From Lentisphaerota bacterium (lineage in GTDB: Bacteria; Verrucomicrobiota; Lentisphaeria; Oligosphaerales; PUNB01), in the NCBI GenBank assembly GCA_003552565.1, contig PUNB01000246.1, forward strand, positions 1 through 7,346: a stretch of 7,346 nucleotides of DNA, in the 5' to 3' direction. The notes under the pieces were generated by a model. The model did not search any database. It saw nothing but the letters and a program-made list of their open reading frames with translations, and was not told the origin of the DNA. Positions within the stretch are counted from its first letter, which is position 1. Each line of letters opens with the position of its first letter. The translations under genes and the position numbers were made by a program. Of the stretch, positions 1-6,762 are shown in pieces.

Positions 1-77
1 CGCACTCCGAGGATGCTTCGCATCAGTTCAGGATACCGAGCCGAAGGCTCTTTCGGAGTGCGGTGAGCTCTCACCGC
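1..77. repeat. Compound palindromic element (three-way junction plus hairpin)
   Basis: A 10-bp outer stem pairs 1-10 (CGCACTCCGA) with 53-62 (TCGGAGTGCG). It encloses two perfect small hairpins: GATGC-TTC-GCATC at 12-24 and GAGCC-GAA-GGCTC at 38-50. The right outer arm overlaps a further 8-bp hairpin at 60-77 (GCGGTGAG, loop CT, CTCACCGC), so the two folds compete for 60-62. The pairing is read directly from the sequence. The layout resembles a repetitive extragenic palindrome or a small structured RNA, but no family is recognised. No T-run follows, so it is not an ordinary terminator. The left edge coincides with the window start, so the element may extend further. Confidence 0.6.
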
Positions 78-160
78 TTTGGTATAGCAGCCTGTATGAA
101 ACTTAATTTTTACAAGGTCGCAAAGATCACGAAGGGGAAAGGGGAGGCAAGAAGAATGGT

Positions 161-191
161 TTTGCGGATTGCTTCGGAAGCAATCCGCAAA
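161..191. repeat. Near-perfect 31-bp palindrome
   Basis: Two 15-bp arms, 161-175 and 177-191, are exact reverse complements around a single central G at 176. The centre reads GCTTCGGAAGC. With one bulged T, two more G-C pairs can form between 158-159 and 192-193. In RNA this is a roughly 14-bp hairpin with a 3-nt loop. No T-run follows on either strand, which argues against an intrinsic terminator. It lies in non-coding DNA with no gene nearby except the regulator's 3' end some 210 bp away. Function unknown. Confidence 0.7.
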
Positions 192-230
192 CCGCTGTCG
201 CCTTGACCGCTCGCAGGACAAGCGGCAGAT

Positions 231-373
231 TATACACTTACTCGCCCCACTTTGTCCCATACACTTAGTCGTTCCGATTAGTTGTTTTTGTGAACTTTTT
301 GGACTGGCGAAGTGTGGGGACGAAGTGTGGGGACGAAGTGTAGTGGGGACGAAGTGCAGCGACTAAGTGATAT
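231..373. repeat. Left-flank cluster of 13-bp repeat units, inverted halves
   Basis: Three units lie in reverse orientation: 231-243 (TATACACTTACTC), 244-256 (GCCCCACTTTGTC) and 258-270 (CATACACTTAGTC). After a 35-bp AT-rich spacer come five units in forward orientation: 306-318, 319-331 (GACGAAGTGTGGG), 332-347 (with a 3-nt insertion), 348-360 and 361-373 (GACTAAGTGATAT). Both sequence variants of the family are mixed here. The two halves could base-pair into a long imperfect hairpin. The same family forms the large arrays at 7116-7346. Because 13 is not a multiple of 3, open frames running through it are artefacts. Confidence 0.8.
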
Positions 374-404
374 AAAGTTAGAAGACTGGAGCATGCCCGG
401 TTGT

Positions 405-1532
405 TCAGGCGGTCTGGCCTTCGATCAGTTGCACGGGCAGTTTTTCGACGAAAGGCTCGGGCTGGTAAGAAGGGTTTTCCGCTCTTCTCCTAGCCTGCTC
501 TATCAGCCATTGGGCGGATTGTCGTCCCAGGATCGGCAAGTCCATTTTCATCGTTGTCAGCTTCGGATAATAGAAAGGCGACAGAGGGAAACCGCAGAAC
601 CCCATCACCGCCATGTCCCTCGGCACCCTCAGTTTGTGCTCATCAATTTTTTTCAAAGCCCCGCAAGCGGTGAAATCGTGACAACAGAAAACGGCGGTCG
701 GACGGTCACTTTGAGCAATCAGATATTCGACGGCCGCATAGCCGGTTTCTTCTCTAAAATCAGCTTGGACAATATTGCCATCCGGTATCTCTATCCCGGC
801 CTCCAGCGCTCCTGCGAGAAAACCGGCAGCTCTTTCATCGCTGGCGGGATTTTTCGGTCTTCCTTTAATGATGCCCAGGGCGCGATGCCCCTTGTCAATA
901 AGATACTGAGCGGCCTCCTTGCCGCCACCGAAATCATCGAAATAAAATTGCGCCCCGGCGAAGCCTTCGAGTTTTTCATTGATAAGCAGAAGCGGTATCT
1001 CCAGGCTCTGCAAACCGAGAATGTAAGGTTTTAATCTATAATCATAATAAGGAAGAATAATACCGGCTGGATCCTGACTTAATACAAGTTCGGTGTCAAC
1101 CGGTTTGTTAAGATCGATAGTGTGCGACAGTGTAACCAGTTCATAGCCCGCTTCCCGCAGCGACCGGTCAAGCTCATCGACAATCGGCCCAAAATAAGGA
1201 CGCTCACGCATCCAGGTGAAGGTATGCACCGAGAGAAAAACAATGCGATTGCTGACTCTGCGGTTGTCAAACACATTGCGTTTAAGGAATGTGCCTTTGC
1301 CGGCATGTCTCTCGATCAGTCCTTCCCGCACCAGTTCGTCAAGCGAGCGCCGGACGGTGTTCATGGAGACCCCCAGTTTGTCAACCAGCTCGTTTTCCGT
1401 CCATAGGCGGTCGCCGGGCCTGAACTGCAGGCGCACCAGCTCATCACAGATTAACTGTTTGATCTGATTGTACTTCGCCTGTCCGCGCAAAGGCTCTAAT
1501 TGCTGAAAGATTGCACCCTGATTTTCGTTCAT
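405..1532 (-). CDS. GntR/LacI-type transcriptional regulator
   Basis: A 375-residue cytoplasmic DNA-binding regulator. Residues about 20-83 form a GntR-type winged helix: YNQIKQLI at the start, FRPGDRLWTENELVDKLGVS, the recognition segment around NTVRRSLDELVREGLIER, and the wing motif GKGTFL. Residues about 95-370 match the LacI/GalR periplasmic-binding-protein-like sensor. Hallmarks are FDDFGGGKEAAQYLIDKGHR (198-217), ERAAGF (233-238), the RPTAVFCCHDFTACGAL segment (277-293), RVPRDMAVMGFCGFP (302-316) and LTTMKMD (325-331). This AraR-like architecture usually represses carbohydrate genes and is released by a sugar; the ligand here is unknown. The ATG at 1532 follows an in-frame stop at 1542-1544, so no longer start is possible. 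No clear Shine-Dalgarno precedes it. The two putative exported carbohydrate-active proteins encoded upstream on the same strand are plausible targets. Confidence 0.93.
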   Translation of the reverse strand: MNENQGAIFQQLEPLRGQAKYNQIKQLICDELVRLQFRPGDRLWTENELVDKLGVSMNTVRRSLDELVREGLIERHAGKGTFLKRNVFDNRRVSNRIVFLSVHTFTWMRERPYFGPIVDELDRSLREAGYELVTLSHTIDLNKPVDTELVLSQDPAGIILPYYDYRLKPYILGLQSLEIPLLLINEKLEGFAGAQFYFDDFGGGKEAAQYLIDKGHRALGIIKGRPKNPASDERAAGFLAGALEAGIEIPDGNIVQADFREETGYAAVEYLIAQSDRPTAVFCCHDFTACGALKKIDEHKLRVPRDMAVMGFCGFPLSPFYYPKLTTMKMDLPILGRQSAQWLIEQARRRAENPSYQPEPFVEKLPVQLIEGQTA

Positions 1533-1548
1533 CTGTGGAATTCACTGC

Positions 1549-1560
1549 TGTAAATTTACA
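1549..1560. promoter_or_regulatory. Operator-like palindrome in regulator leader
   Basis: TGTAAATTTACA is a perfect 12-bp palindrome, 16 bp upstream of the regulator's start codon. It contains ATTTACAAA (1554-1562), which recurs at 1618-1626, exactly 64 bp away and so close to six helical turns. Symmetric TGTA/TACA half-sites are typical for AraR-like GntR-domain repressors. Autoregulation is inferred from position and symmetry only. Confidence 0.35.
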
Positions 1561-1569
1561 AAAGCAAGC

Positions 1570-1593
1570 AAAAAAAACGGGAAATAACCGTTT
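1570..1593 (-). terminator. Small hairpin with T-run in the regulator leader (attenuator-like)
   Basis: On the minus strand AAACGG (1593-1588) pairs with CCGTTT (1580-1575) around a 7-nt loop. The run of eight T residues covers 1577-1570 and overlaps the 3' arm. The shape is that of a weak intrinsic terminator, but it lies between the putative promoter near 1636 and the regulator's start at 1532. If functional it would attenuate the regulator's own transcript. The stem is short, with only three G-C pairs, so it may be chance in an A-rich tract. Confidence 0.25.
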
Positions 1594-1620
1594 CATTGCT
1601 TTCCTGCCTCGAACTTCATT

Positions 1621-1636
1621 TACAAATTGTAGTATA
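1621..1636 (-). promoter_or_regulatory. Putative -10 box with overlapping palindrome upstream of the regulator
   Basis: On the minus strand TATACT (1636-1631) resembles a -10 box, about 100 bp before the regulator's start. Immediately downstream lies TACAAATTGTA (1621-1631), a perfect odd palindrome placed where a repressor would block initiation. No convincing -35 was found at the right spacing, so the promoter call is weak. The palindrome shares ATTTACAAA with the site at 1549-1562. Confidence 0.3.
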
Positions 1637-1731
1637 TCATTGTGTTTTAATTTATCCACCCAATAAAACATCAAGTAAAAATCAAAAATCCTTGCTCCGT
1701 TTTGTGCAAACCCCCTTTTAACAAAATTGTC

Positions 1732-1759
1732 CTGACACCTGAACACTGAAACCTGAAAC
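1732..1759. repeat. 7-bp tandem repeat (CTGAMAC)4
   Basis: Four consecutive heptamers in phase: CTGACAC, CTGAACA, CTGAAAC, CTGAAAC. This is a short heptameric tandem repeat in non-coding DNA between the regulator and the operon. No coding role is seen. Confidence 0.7.
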
Positions 1760-1774
1760 CATGAAGTCTCATAC

Positions 1775-1845
1775 AAGAATCCCGCCACCGGGTGCCTTGC
1801 GCGGCCCAGGGGATGTTCAACGGCTGACAAGCAGGCGGGATTCTT
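1775..1845. repeat. 71-bp GC-rich element with 12-bp inverted ends
   Basis: The ends AAGAATCCCGCC (1775-1786) and GGCGGGATTCTT (1834-1845) are exact inverted repeats. The interior from 1781 to 1828 is a copy of a 48-bp GC-rich repeat, found again at 6696-6743 with about 40 of 48 positions identical. The size, inverted ends and dispersed copies suggest a miniature palindromic or REP-like element. No transposase is present and no flanking target-site duplication was recognised. Confidence 0.6.
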
Positions 1846-1877
1846 ATAAAACTCACAACTCCCGCCTTGCGCTACGC

Positions 1878-1912
1878 ATTACACAATACAGATTACAGAT
1901 TACGAATTATAA
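1878..1912. repeat. 7-bp tandem repeat (ATTACRN)5
   Basis: Five heptamers in phase: ATTACAC, AATACAG, ATTACAG, ATTACGA, ATTATAA. A degenerate sixth (GCTACGC) may precede them at 1871-1877. The unit differs in sequence from the heptamer at 1732-1759 but has the same period. It lies about 100 bp beyond the stop codon of the beta-helix gene. Confidence 0.65.
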
Positions 1913-2014
1913 CTAGTGAAGCACCAGCTGGTTATGATTTTCTCTCACAAGAATGCCAAGGGACTAAGAATATTATATTTCGGGCCGTTGACGAACGAAT
2001 GTTCACCACCGTGG

Positions 2015-3520
2015 TCAGCTGTAAAGTTCGAAATCAACATCGCTCAAGTCGGCCGCCCGCGGATTCGTGTTGCCGGCGGTAATGACAATGCCATTGATCC
2101 ATGCTCTGGCGAAGGCGCCGCGGGTGCCCTCGGAGGCATTGATCAGGCGCCAGGTTTGTTCGTTGATTCGGGAGACAAAAATGTTAGAGAGAATCATGCG
2201 GGGACCGTGTTTTTTCGCCTCCTCCTCGGTATCATAGCCGTCGACTCGCGCGAACACAAGACGGTCAATCCCGCCGGGCACTTCAATCGACCAGTTGCGG
2301 AACTGCGACACCGCATCGTCGGTGACGGGATTTCTGCCAACGGAAAAGCGGAAAATCTGGCTGTTGACGGGGGTGTCGCCGCGCACCCGCACCCGACAGC
2401 CTTCCGCCAGCAGAGGCCGGTGTCCGCGGTCGTCCACTATGTTGAGAATTCCCCAGGTCGGCCAGGCGTCGGCGTGCGGGAAATCCCAGACACAGCCGCT
2501 GATCAGGCCGCTGCCTGCCTGATAGGCAAAATTCCGGTAGCGGGTATAACCGCCGTTCGGCAGCTTCTCCTCGGTAAAGAAGCAGTTGATGACATAGACC
2601 TCGTCCGAATCCGTGTTCACCTTGATGGGACGCTTGGCGTTGGCCCAGAAAGAACAATTCTGTATCAGGCAGCGCGACTGCCCGTCGGCATTGTTGCGCC
2701 ATACAATGCCGTCAGCGTCGATCTGACCCTCTCCCCAATGGTCGCCGCAGTAGATCCAGTAGATTCTGCAGGAATGGAATTCCGCCAGCCGGGGGCCACC
2801 GTTTTCCTCCTGGTGGCTCCGGGCGCTGCCGCTGAAATTGATGCCCCTCACGTTGGGGCGCGGGCGCCCGTAGGCGACATCGGAGGAAACATGGTGCAGA
2901 TCGAAACGCTCGGCGTAAAGATGGCGATAACGCCCGAAGCTTTCGATGGCCGCGCCAAAGCCGCCCACCGGCGCCCTCCCGGAGCTGTCCGCCATCTGCC
3001 GCCAATGGTGCGAAGATCCCTCCAGCAGAATCACCGAGTCCTCCGCCCCCGGTGCAAAGCGCAGCCCCTTGTTCTGGCGGTCGCTGCCGTCAAAGTGCAT
3101 GCCCTCAAAACGTACTGAACGGAGGAAGGTCATCCACGGTCCCGCCTCCCGCTCCGCCTGCGGGTCGATCTTCAGGGTGCAGCCGTCGACACCCTCGCAA
3201 CGCCAGTCGACGGGGACATTGAAATGAAACACCCGCCCGGAGGGCAGCTCAATAACAGCATTGGCCGGAAAAACAACCGGGCGGCCGTTCGCTTTTTCTG
3301 TGGCCTCTTCGATGGAGTTCTGGGTGATCACACCGTCCTCGGCAAAATCCTCCACATAAATGACTCCGCCGGGGTATACATTTGGGTCGCCCATAAAACC
3401 GAAGCCGGCGGCCTTCATGCGTTCTCTACTCATAAAGCCGGAGGACATTCCCAGAGCCGCACCGCCGGCGAGGCCCATGCCGAGAAAGTCACGTCTGGCA
3501 ATCTTCTTATTTTCCTTCAT
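2015..3520 (-). CDS. Tat-exported right-handed beta-helix protein (pectate-lyase-like)
   Basis: A 501-residue exported protein. Residues 1-30 are a twin-arginine signal: ARRDFLG (8-14), then a hydrophobic stretch rich in Gly, Ala, Leu and Met. The mature part opens like the pectate-lyase superfamily: NSIEEATEKANGRPVVFPAN (68-87). Repeated short coils with regularly placed cysteines follow, such as LIQNCSF, VINCFF, ISGCVW and AEGCRV (about 285-376). These are the stacked turns of a right-handed parallel beta-helix. Such proteins often bind or cleave polysaccharides; a DADG motif (268-271) could help form a site, but catalytic residues cannot be assigned. The start is supported by GAGG (3528-3531) 7 nt before the ATG. 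It follows the 1015-residue gene after a 25-bp gap, so co-transcription is likely. No strong terminator hairpin follows the stop. The substrate is unknown. Confidence 0.85.
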   Translation of the reverse strand: MKENKKIARRDFLGMGLAGGAALGMSSGFMSRERMKAAGFGFMGDPNVYPGGVIYVEDFAEDGVITQNSIEEATEKANGRPVVFPANAVIELPSGRVFHFNVPVDWRCEGVDGCTLKIDPQAEREAGPWMTFLRSVRFEGMHFDGSDRQNKGLRFAPGAEDSVILLEGSSHHWRQMADSSGRAPVGGFGAAIESFGRYRHLYAERFDLHHVSSDVAYGRPRPNVRGINFSGSARSHQEENGGPRLAEFHSCRIYWIYCGDHWGEGQIDADGIVWRNNADGQSRCLIQNCSFWANAKRPIKVNTDSDEVYVINCFFTEEKLPNGGYTRYRNFAYQAGSGLISGCVWDFPHADAWPTWGILNIVDDRGHRPLLAEGCRVRVRGDTPVNSQIFRFSVGRNPVTDDAVSQFRNWSIEVPGGIDRLVFARVDGYDTEEEAKKHGPRMILSNIFVSRINEQTWRLINASEGTRGAFARAWINGIVITAGNTNPRAADLSDVDFELYS

Positions 3521-3545
3521 GGCTATGCCTCGTAATTTTTCTTTC

Positions 3546-6500
3546 TCAGTCCAACTCTTCGGCTATTTGTTGCAAATCCTCTGCCGCGACTGGCCCCGAA
3601 TGGGAATGGATGACATAGCGGAGCCGATGGTGCTGTCCCGCCCTCAGTCGGTTCGGCATGGGCAGTTGCAGAGACCGAACGTTGACATGCAGGCGGCCGC
3701 TGCGGTCGGCAGACTCCTTCACCCAGGCCGACTCGACCGTATCCTCGAATATAACAGTCGAGCCCGCGCCGCTTTCGGGGTTGCCGAACCAGAACGCCCG
3801 CAGGTCCGCCGCGTCCGGCCGGCTGTCGGCGGCGTCCCATTCATTGATAGGTCTAAAGTCACGGTCATAGAAACGAAAAGCCCGGTCGCCATGGGCGAAA
3901 AACGGGATTGCTTCGTTAAGCTCCTGCAAGTCCAGATCACGCATGGCCATGAAGTCCAGGCTGACGATTATCCGGTCATCCTGAAAACGCAATGTGCGTG
4001 AATAGCTTATCGGCGCGTGAATAAACTCGCCCCGCTTGCGGTAGACCCTGGACTCGGAACAGAACGAGGTAACTGCGTCGTTAAACCCGCAGGCAATCAT
4101 TTCAGGATCCATGTTGCCATCGCAGTATTCAGTGATCGGCTCCGGCAGCATTCCCCACAGCGTATTGGCGTAGACCGGTGACTGGTTCAAAGCCAGTATC
4201 GTCGGACCCGTGCCCGGCACGAAAACCGCCGACAACCCGCCGGGGTTGGCGGACTTGCGCTGGGGGATGCCGCGCATGCCGTCGCCGTAGCCGACAAAAT
4301 CAGCCGATCCATCCCCGAAAGCTTGCGAGGTGTTGAAGGTGCGCCAGTGCGGCGAGGCTTCACCGCCGTAATGGATGGAATAATATTCGCCGGTATTAAT
4401 AAAATAATACTGGTTATCGAGAACTTTCGTGAACGGCTCCTCGGCTAGAGCCGGCCAGGGCCGGCGCGGCTCCGGTTCCCGATGCCAGAGATCTCCGTAG
4501 GTAATCCGATCCTTAAGCTCGGACGGCAATCCGCTCCGGTTGGTGTGCTGCTCCAGCCGTGAGAAAGAATCCGAAGGCGATACGATCTGACGGCGCAGAT
4601 TGTCAGTCGGATGCCGACCGTCAATCGGCAGGGAAAGATGGGTGTTGATGAAATACAACTGCTCGAAATACTCGATGATTCTCCCATCCTCCGGCCGGGC
4701 GAAAAAGAGATTGCGCATGTAGCGTTCAGTATTGTCGGCGTAGCCCGCGTCGAAACCCCATTGTTCACTGACATAGCCGGCGCCGGTCATGCCGATGTCG
4801 GCGGGCCCGGCAAAGGTGTATCCAGCTTGGCTGCGGTAGGGAGTGGGATCAGGATTCGCTCTGCCGACCGCCGCCGGGGTCAGCAGACGGTCAAGCTGGC
4901 GGTCGACCAGCCGCTCGATCCTCTCGGGATGGTCCAGCAGCTTGCCGATGCCCTGCATAAAGTCAATGTTCATCGCCCATTTATTGCTGCTCTCGCCCAT
5001 GTGCTCAACTGACCGGGCATAGGTCCACAGTTCATAGGGCTTCTTGAGAGCCTCGACAATCTCGCCGGGCAGAGCTTCGTCCAGATAGGGCTTGAGCGGC
5101 AGCAGAACATTCTCCAGATGCCGCTTCCGGCCCGGTTCAAAGTCAATATAGTTGGAGCGCAGCGGACCGCCGAAAGGATTGGTTACCGGGAGGTCAAAGG
5201 TCGTCGGCAGATCCTGTGCGTTATCGCGCCAGGAGAAGTGCGGCTGGAATCCACGGTGCGTTTCAATCTGGCCCAGGGCGATCCGGCGGATCAGAGCGGC
5301 ATCGGCGTAAAAGGGGTTTTCCGCATGATCAGTGCTGGCGGCCCGCGCCATGGTGGCGATGTCCCCGCGTCCGCCGGTCAATCCGCGATAGGCTTCGTCG
5401 GCGGGGTCGGGCGATTGCTTAGCCAGGATCTCGATAGTTTCTTCAACCAGCCCTCTAATCTCCTGATCGTTGATCGCCGAAGTATCGATATCGGTGTCAA
5501 CAGCCAGCTCCGCCTCGGTTAAACCGTCCCGCCAGCGATTAAGAGTGCGCTGGAACGGATGCGATGTCAAACGCTCCTGATCGTCGATCTCAATGGTTCG
5601 CTTGAAAAGTTCCGCCGTTTCACGGTCCGGCGCCAGCAGCGCCGGCACTCCCTCGATATGCAGACAGGCGCCGGTCGTTTCCCCCTCCACCTCCAGCCGA
5701 TAAACATCGCCGCGATACTCCGGTTCGTATACGGCGTAGTTGTAAAAACGATCCGCCCTGATCTCTGCCGCTCTTTCCCCCTGGGGATCAAACAGGTCGA
5801 GACTCCAGTTGAACGGTTCAATCTCCTCGGTCATGGCCAGGCCCAGCTCACGGGTGAACTCGGGGACGTAAAGGTAGGCACCCCCGGCCAGACGCCCAGG
5901 ATGAACGTACAAAGGCCCGTTGCCAGCGTGAACCGCCATCGGCATGGGACGGTCGAGATCAACCGAAATCCAGTTATCCCAGGAAGCCAGCACAACCAGT
6001 CGGTAGGCGCCCTTCCCGGCGGCGGGGACTCGCAGAGAGTACTTGGAGGCATCCAGTTTCTCCGGATGCTCCAGATAGGGATTTCTTTCCCGATCCTCCG
6101 GATAGCCGTTGTCGCTGAAAGCCCGATGCCAGGCGCGATAGCGGAAATCCTGCCCCATGTCGTAAATGCCGTCCCGGTGACGTTCCTGCCCGGCTGGGTT
6201 ACGGCTGGGTTCAATCAGTTTCTCCGCCGCCACCTGGCCGTCCGGCGCCACCACCCAAAGCTTGACCGGACGCTGCCCCTGCATGTAAGTCTCCATGTCG
6301 CGCAGAGTAAAATCCACCTCGAAACCATCACCGTCCTCGTTCCAGATATGGAAGATCAGCGACTCGCGCGGCCGCCACAAGACATCCTCCCCCAGAAAAG
6401 CAGTGCCGATCGCTTCTCCGCTGCTCGACTGAGAAGCGGAATCCGTCTCAACCATTGCCACCGCGGGATTCGCCGAAAACCATAGAAACAGCGCGAGAAA

Positions 6501-6593
6501 AAACGACACCGCCGACGAACCGGCAGGCAGTCGATGCTTTATTCCGTTCCGGCCTGAACATTCCATAACATCATGATGTTTGTCAATATGCAT
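3546..6593 (-). CDS. Large secreted protein, candidate toroid/beta-sandwich polysaccharide lyase
   Basis: A 1015-residue exported protein of no family I can name with certainty. A Sec signal peptide has its hydrophobic core at about 26-41 (SSAVSFFLALFLWFSA) and probable cleavage after AVA (44-46). Residues about 65-315 look beta-rich, as in a sandwich domain. Residues about 340-700 are helical with long Leu/Glu/Arg-rich segments and contain SSNKWAMNIDFMQGIGKLL (535-553) and GAGYVSEQWGF (604-614). Their order resembles the Asn-containing and aromatic segments of alpha/alpha-toroid lyases such as PL8 or heparinase II/III relatives. Residues about 725-1000 look like a beta-sandwich, opening with YYFINTGEYYSIHYGG (729-744). 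Three cysteines cluster at 824, 835 and 845. The start is supported by AAGGA (6601-6605) 7 nt before the ATG; ATG at codon 10 lacks a ribosome site. First gene of the likely operon. The coding call is firm; the lyase role is inference. Confidence 0.9.
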   Translation of the reverse strand: MHIDKHHDVMECSGRNGIKHRLPAGSSAVSFFLALFLWFSANPAVAMVETDSASQSSSGEAIGTAFLGEDVLWRPRESLIFHIWNEDGDGFEVDFTLRDMETYMQGQRPVKLWVVAPDGQVAAEKLIEPSRNPAGQERHRDGIYDMGQDFRYRAWHRAFSDNGYPEDRERNPYLEHPEKLDASKYSLRVPAAGKGAYRLVVLASWDNWISVDLDRPMPMAVHAGNGPLYVHPGRLAGGAYLYVPEFTRELGLAMTEEIEPFNWSLDLFDPQGERAAEIRADRFYNYAVYEPEYRGDVYRLEVEGETTGACLHIEGVPALLAPDRETAELFKRTIEIDDQERLTSHPFQRTLNRWRDGLTEAELAVDTDIDTSAINDQEIRGLVEETIEILAKQSPDPADEAYRGLTGGRGDIATMARAASTDHAENPFYADAALIRRIALGQIETHRGFQPHFSWRDNAQDLPTTFDLPVTNPFGGPLRSNYIDFEPGRKRHLENVLLPLKPYLDEALPGEIVEALKKPYELWTYARSVEHMGESSNKWAMNIDFMQGIGKLLDHPERIERLVDRQLDRLLTPAAVGRANPDPTPYRSQAGYTFAGPADIGMTGAGYVSEQWGFDAGYADNTERYMRNLFFARPEDGRIIEYFEQLYFINTHLSLPIDGRHPTDNLRRQIVSPSDSFSRLEQHTNRSGLPSELKDRITYGDLWHREPEPRRPWPALAEEPFTKVLDNQYYFINTGEYYSIHYGGEASPHWRTFNTSQAFGDGSADFVGYGDGMRGIPQRKSANPGGLSAVFVPGTGPTILALNQSPVYANTLWGMLPEPITEYCDGNMDPEMIACGFNDAVTSFCSESRVYRKRGEFIHAPISYSRTLRFQDDRIIVSLDFMAMRDLDLQELNEAIPFFAHGDRAFRFYDRDFRPINEWDAADSRPDAADLRAFWFGNPESGAGSTVIFEDTVESAWVKESADRSGRLHVNVRSLQLPMPNRLRAGQHHRLRYVIHSHSGPVAAEDLQQIAEELD
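6567..6580. promoter_or_regulatory. Perfect 14-bp palindrome at the start of the operon
   Basis: AACATCATGATGTT is its own reverse complement. It lies inside codons 5-9 of the 1015-residue gene, just ahead of its second ATG. A palindrome of this length near an operon start could be an operator, but it does not resemble the TACA/TGTA sites upstream of the regulator. It may simply reflect the His-His-Asp codons. Confidence 0.2.
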
Positions 6594-6653
6594 ATTTTTT
6601 TCCTTATTGTTCGTTTTTTTGGCTATAAAAAGACAAGGTTTATACTAACCCGT
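6594..6653 (-). promoter_or_regulatory. 5' leader of the two-gene operon
   Basis: Sixty bp of AT-rich sequence lie between the operon's first ATG and the GC-rich repeats. AAGGA at 6605-6601 is a good Shine-Dalgarno at 7-nt spacing. TATAAA (minus strand, about 6643-6638) and TTGTCT (6636-6631) are promoter-like words but do not pair at standard spacing, so no promoter is firmly assigned. If transcription starts here, the promoter's upstream part lies in the repeat copy beginning at 6654. Confidence 0.35.
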
Positions 6654-6673
6654 CCGCCACCGGGCGCCTTGTG
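6654..6673. repeat. Partial copy of the GC-rich repeat
   Basis: The first 20 bp of the GC-rich repeat, starting CCGCCACCGGGCGCC, match the beginning of the fuller copy at 6696-6743. The match then breaks off into unrelated sequence. It lies immediately upstream of the operon leader. Confidence 0.55.
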
Positions 6674-6695
6674 TCTCTAACGATCACATGTGTTT

Positions 6696-6743
6696 CCCGC
6701 CACCGGGCGCCTTGTGCGCCCGGGGCGATGTACAACGGCTAAC
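6696..6743. repeat. 48-bp GC-rich repeat, full copy
   Basis: About 40 of 48 positions match 1781-1828. It contains a strong hairpin, CCGGGCGC (6703-6710), loop CTTGT, GCGCCCGG (6716-6723). In the other copy the corresponding stem is preserved only with bulges. The tail GATGTACAACGGCTAAC corresponds to GATGTTCAACGGCTGAC. Dispersed, structured and non-coding, it looks like a REP-type or miniature element. Confidence 0.65.
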
Positions 6744-6762
6744 CGTACACATCCTTTCTCCT

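Noticed and set aside
312..1034. Plus-strand frame of 240 codons
   Set aside because: It starts inside the 13-bp repeats and then runs antisense to the GntR/LacI regulator, whose domains are clear.
1652..1660. DnaA box (TTATCCACC)
   Set aside because: A single near match in AT-rich DNA with no further boxes; chance is sufficient.
1775..1845. Intrinsic terminator of the operon
   Set aside because: The stem is separated by a 47-bp interior and has no T-run on the minus strand. It is also a dispersed repeat about 170 bp past the stop.
1916..3118. Plus-strand frame of 400 codons
   Set aside because: It lies antisense to the beta-helix gene, which has a Tat signal, recognisable coils and a ribosome site. 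The antisense product has no coherent domain.
5559..6485. Plus-strand frame of 308 codons
   Set aside because: Antisense shadow of the 1015-residue gene in GC-rich coding sequence; no family features or ribosome site.
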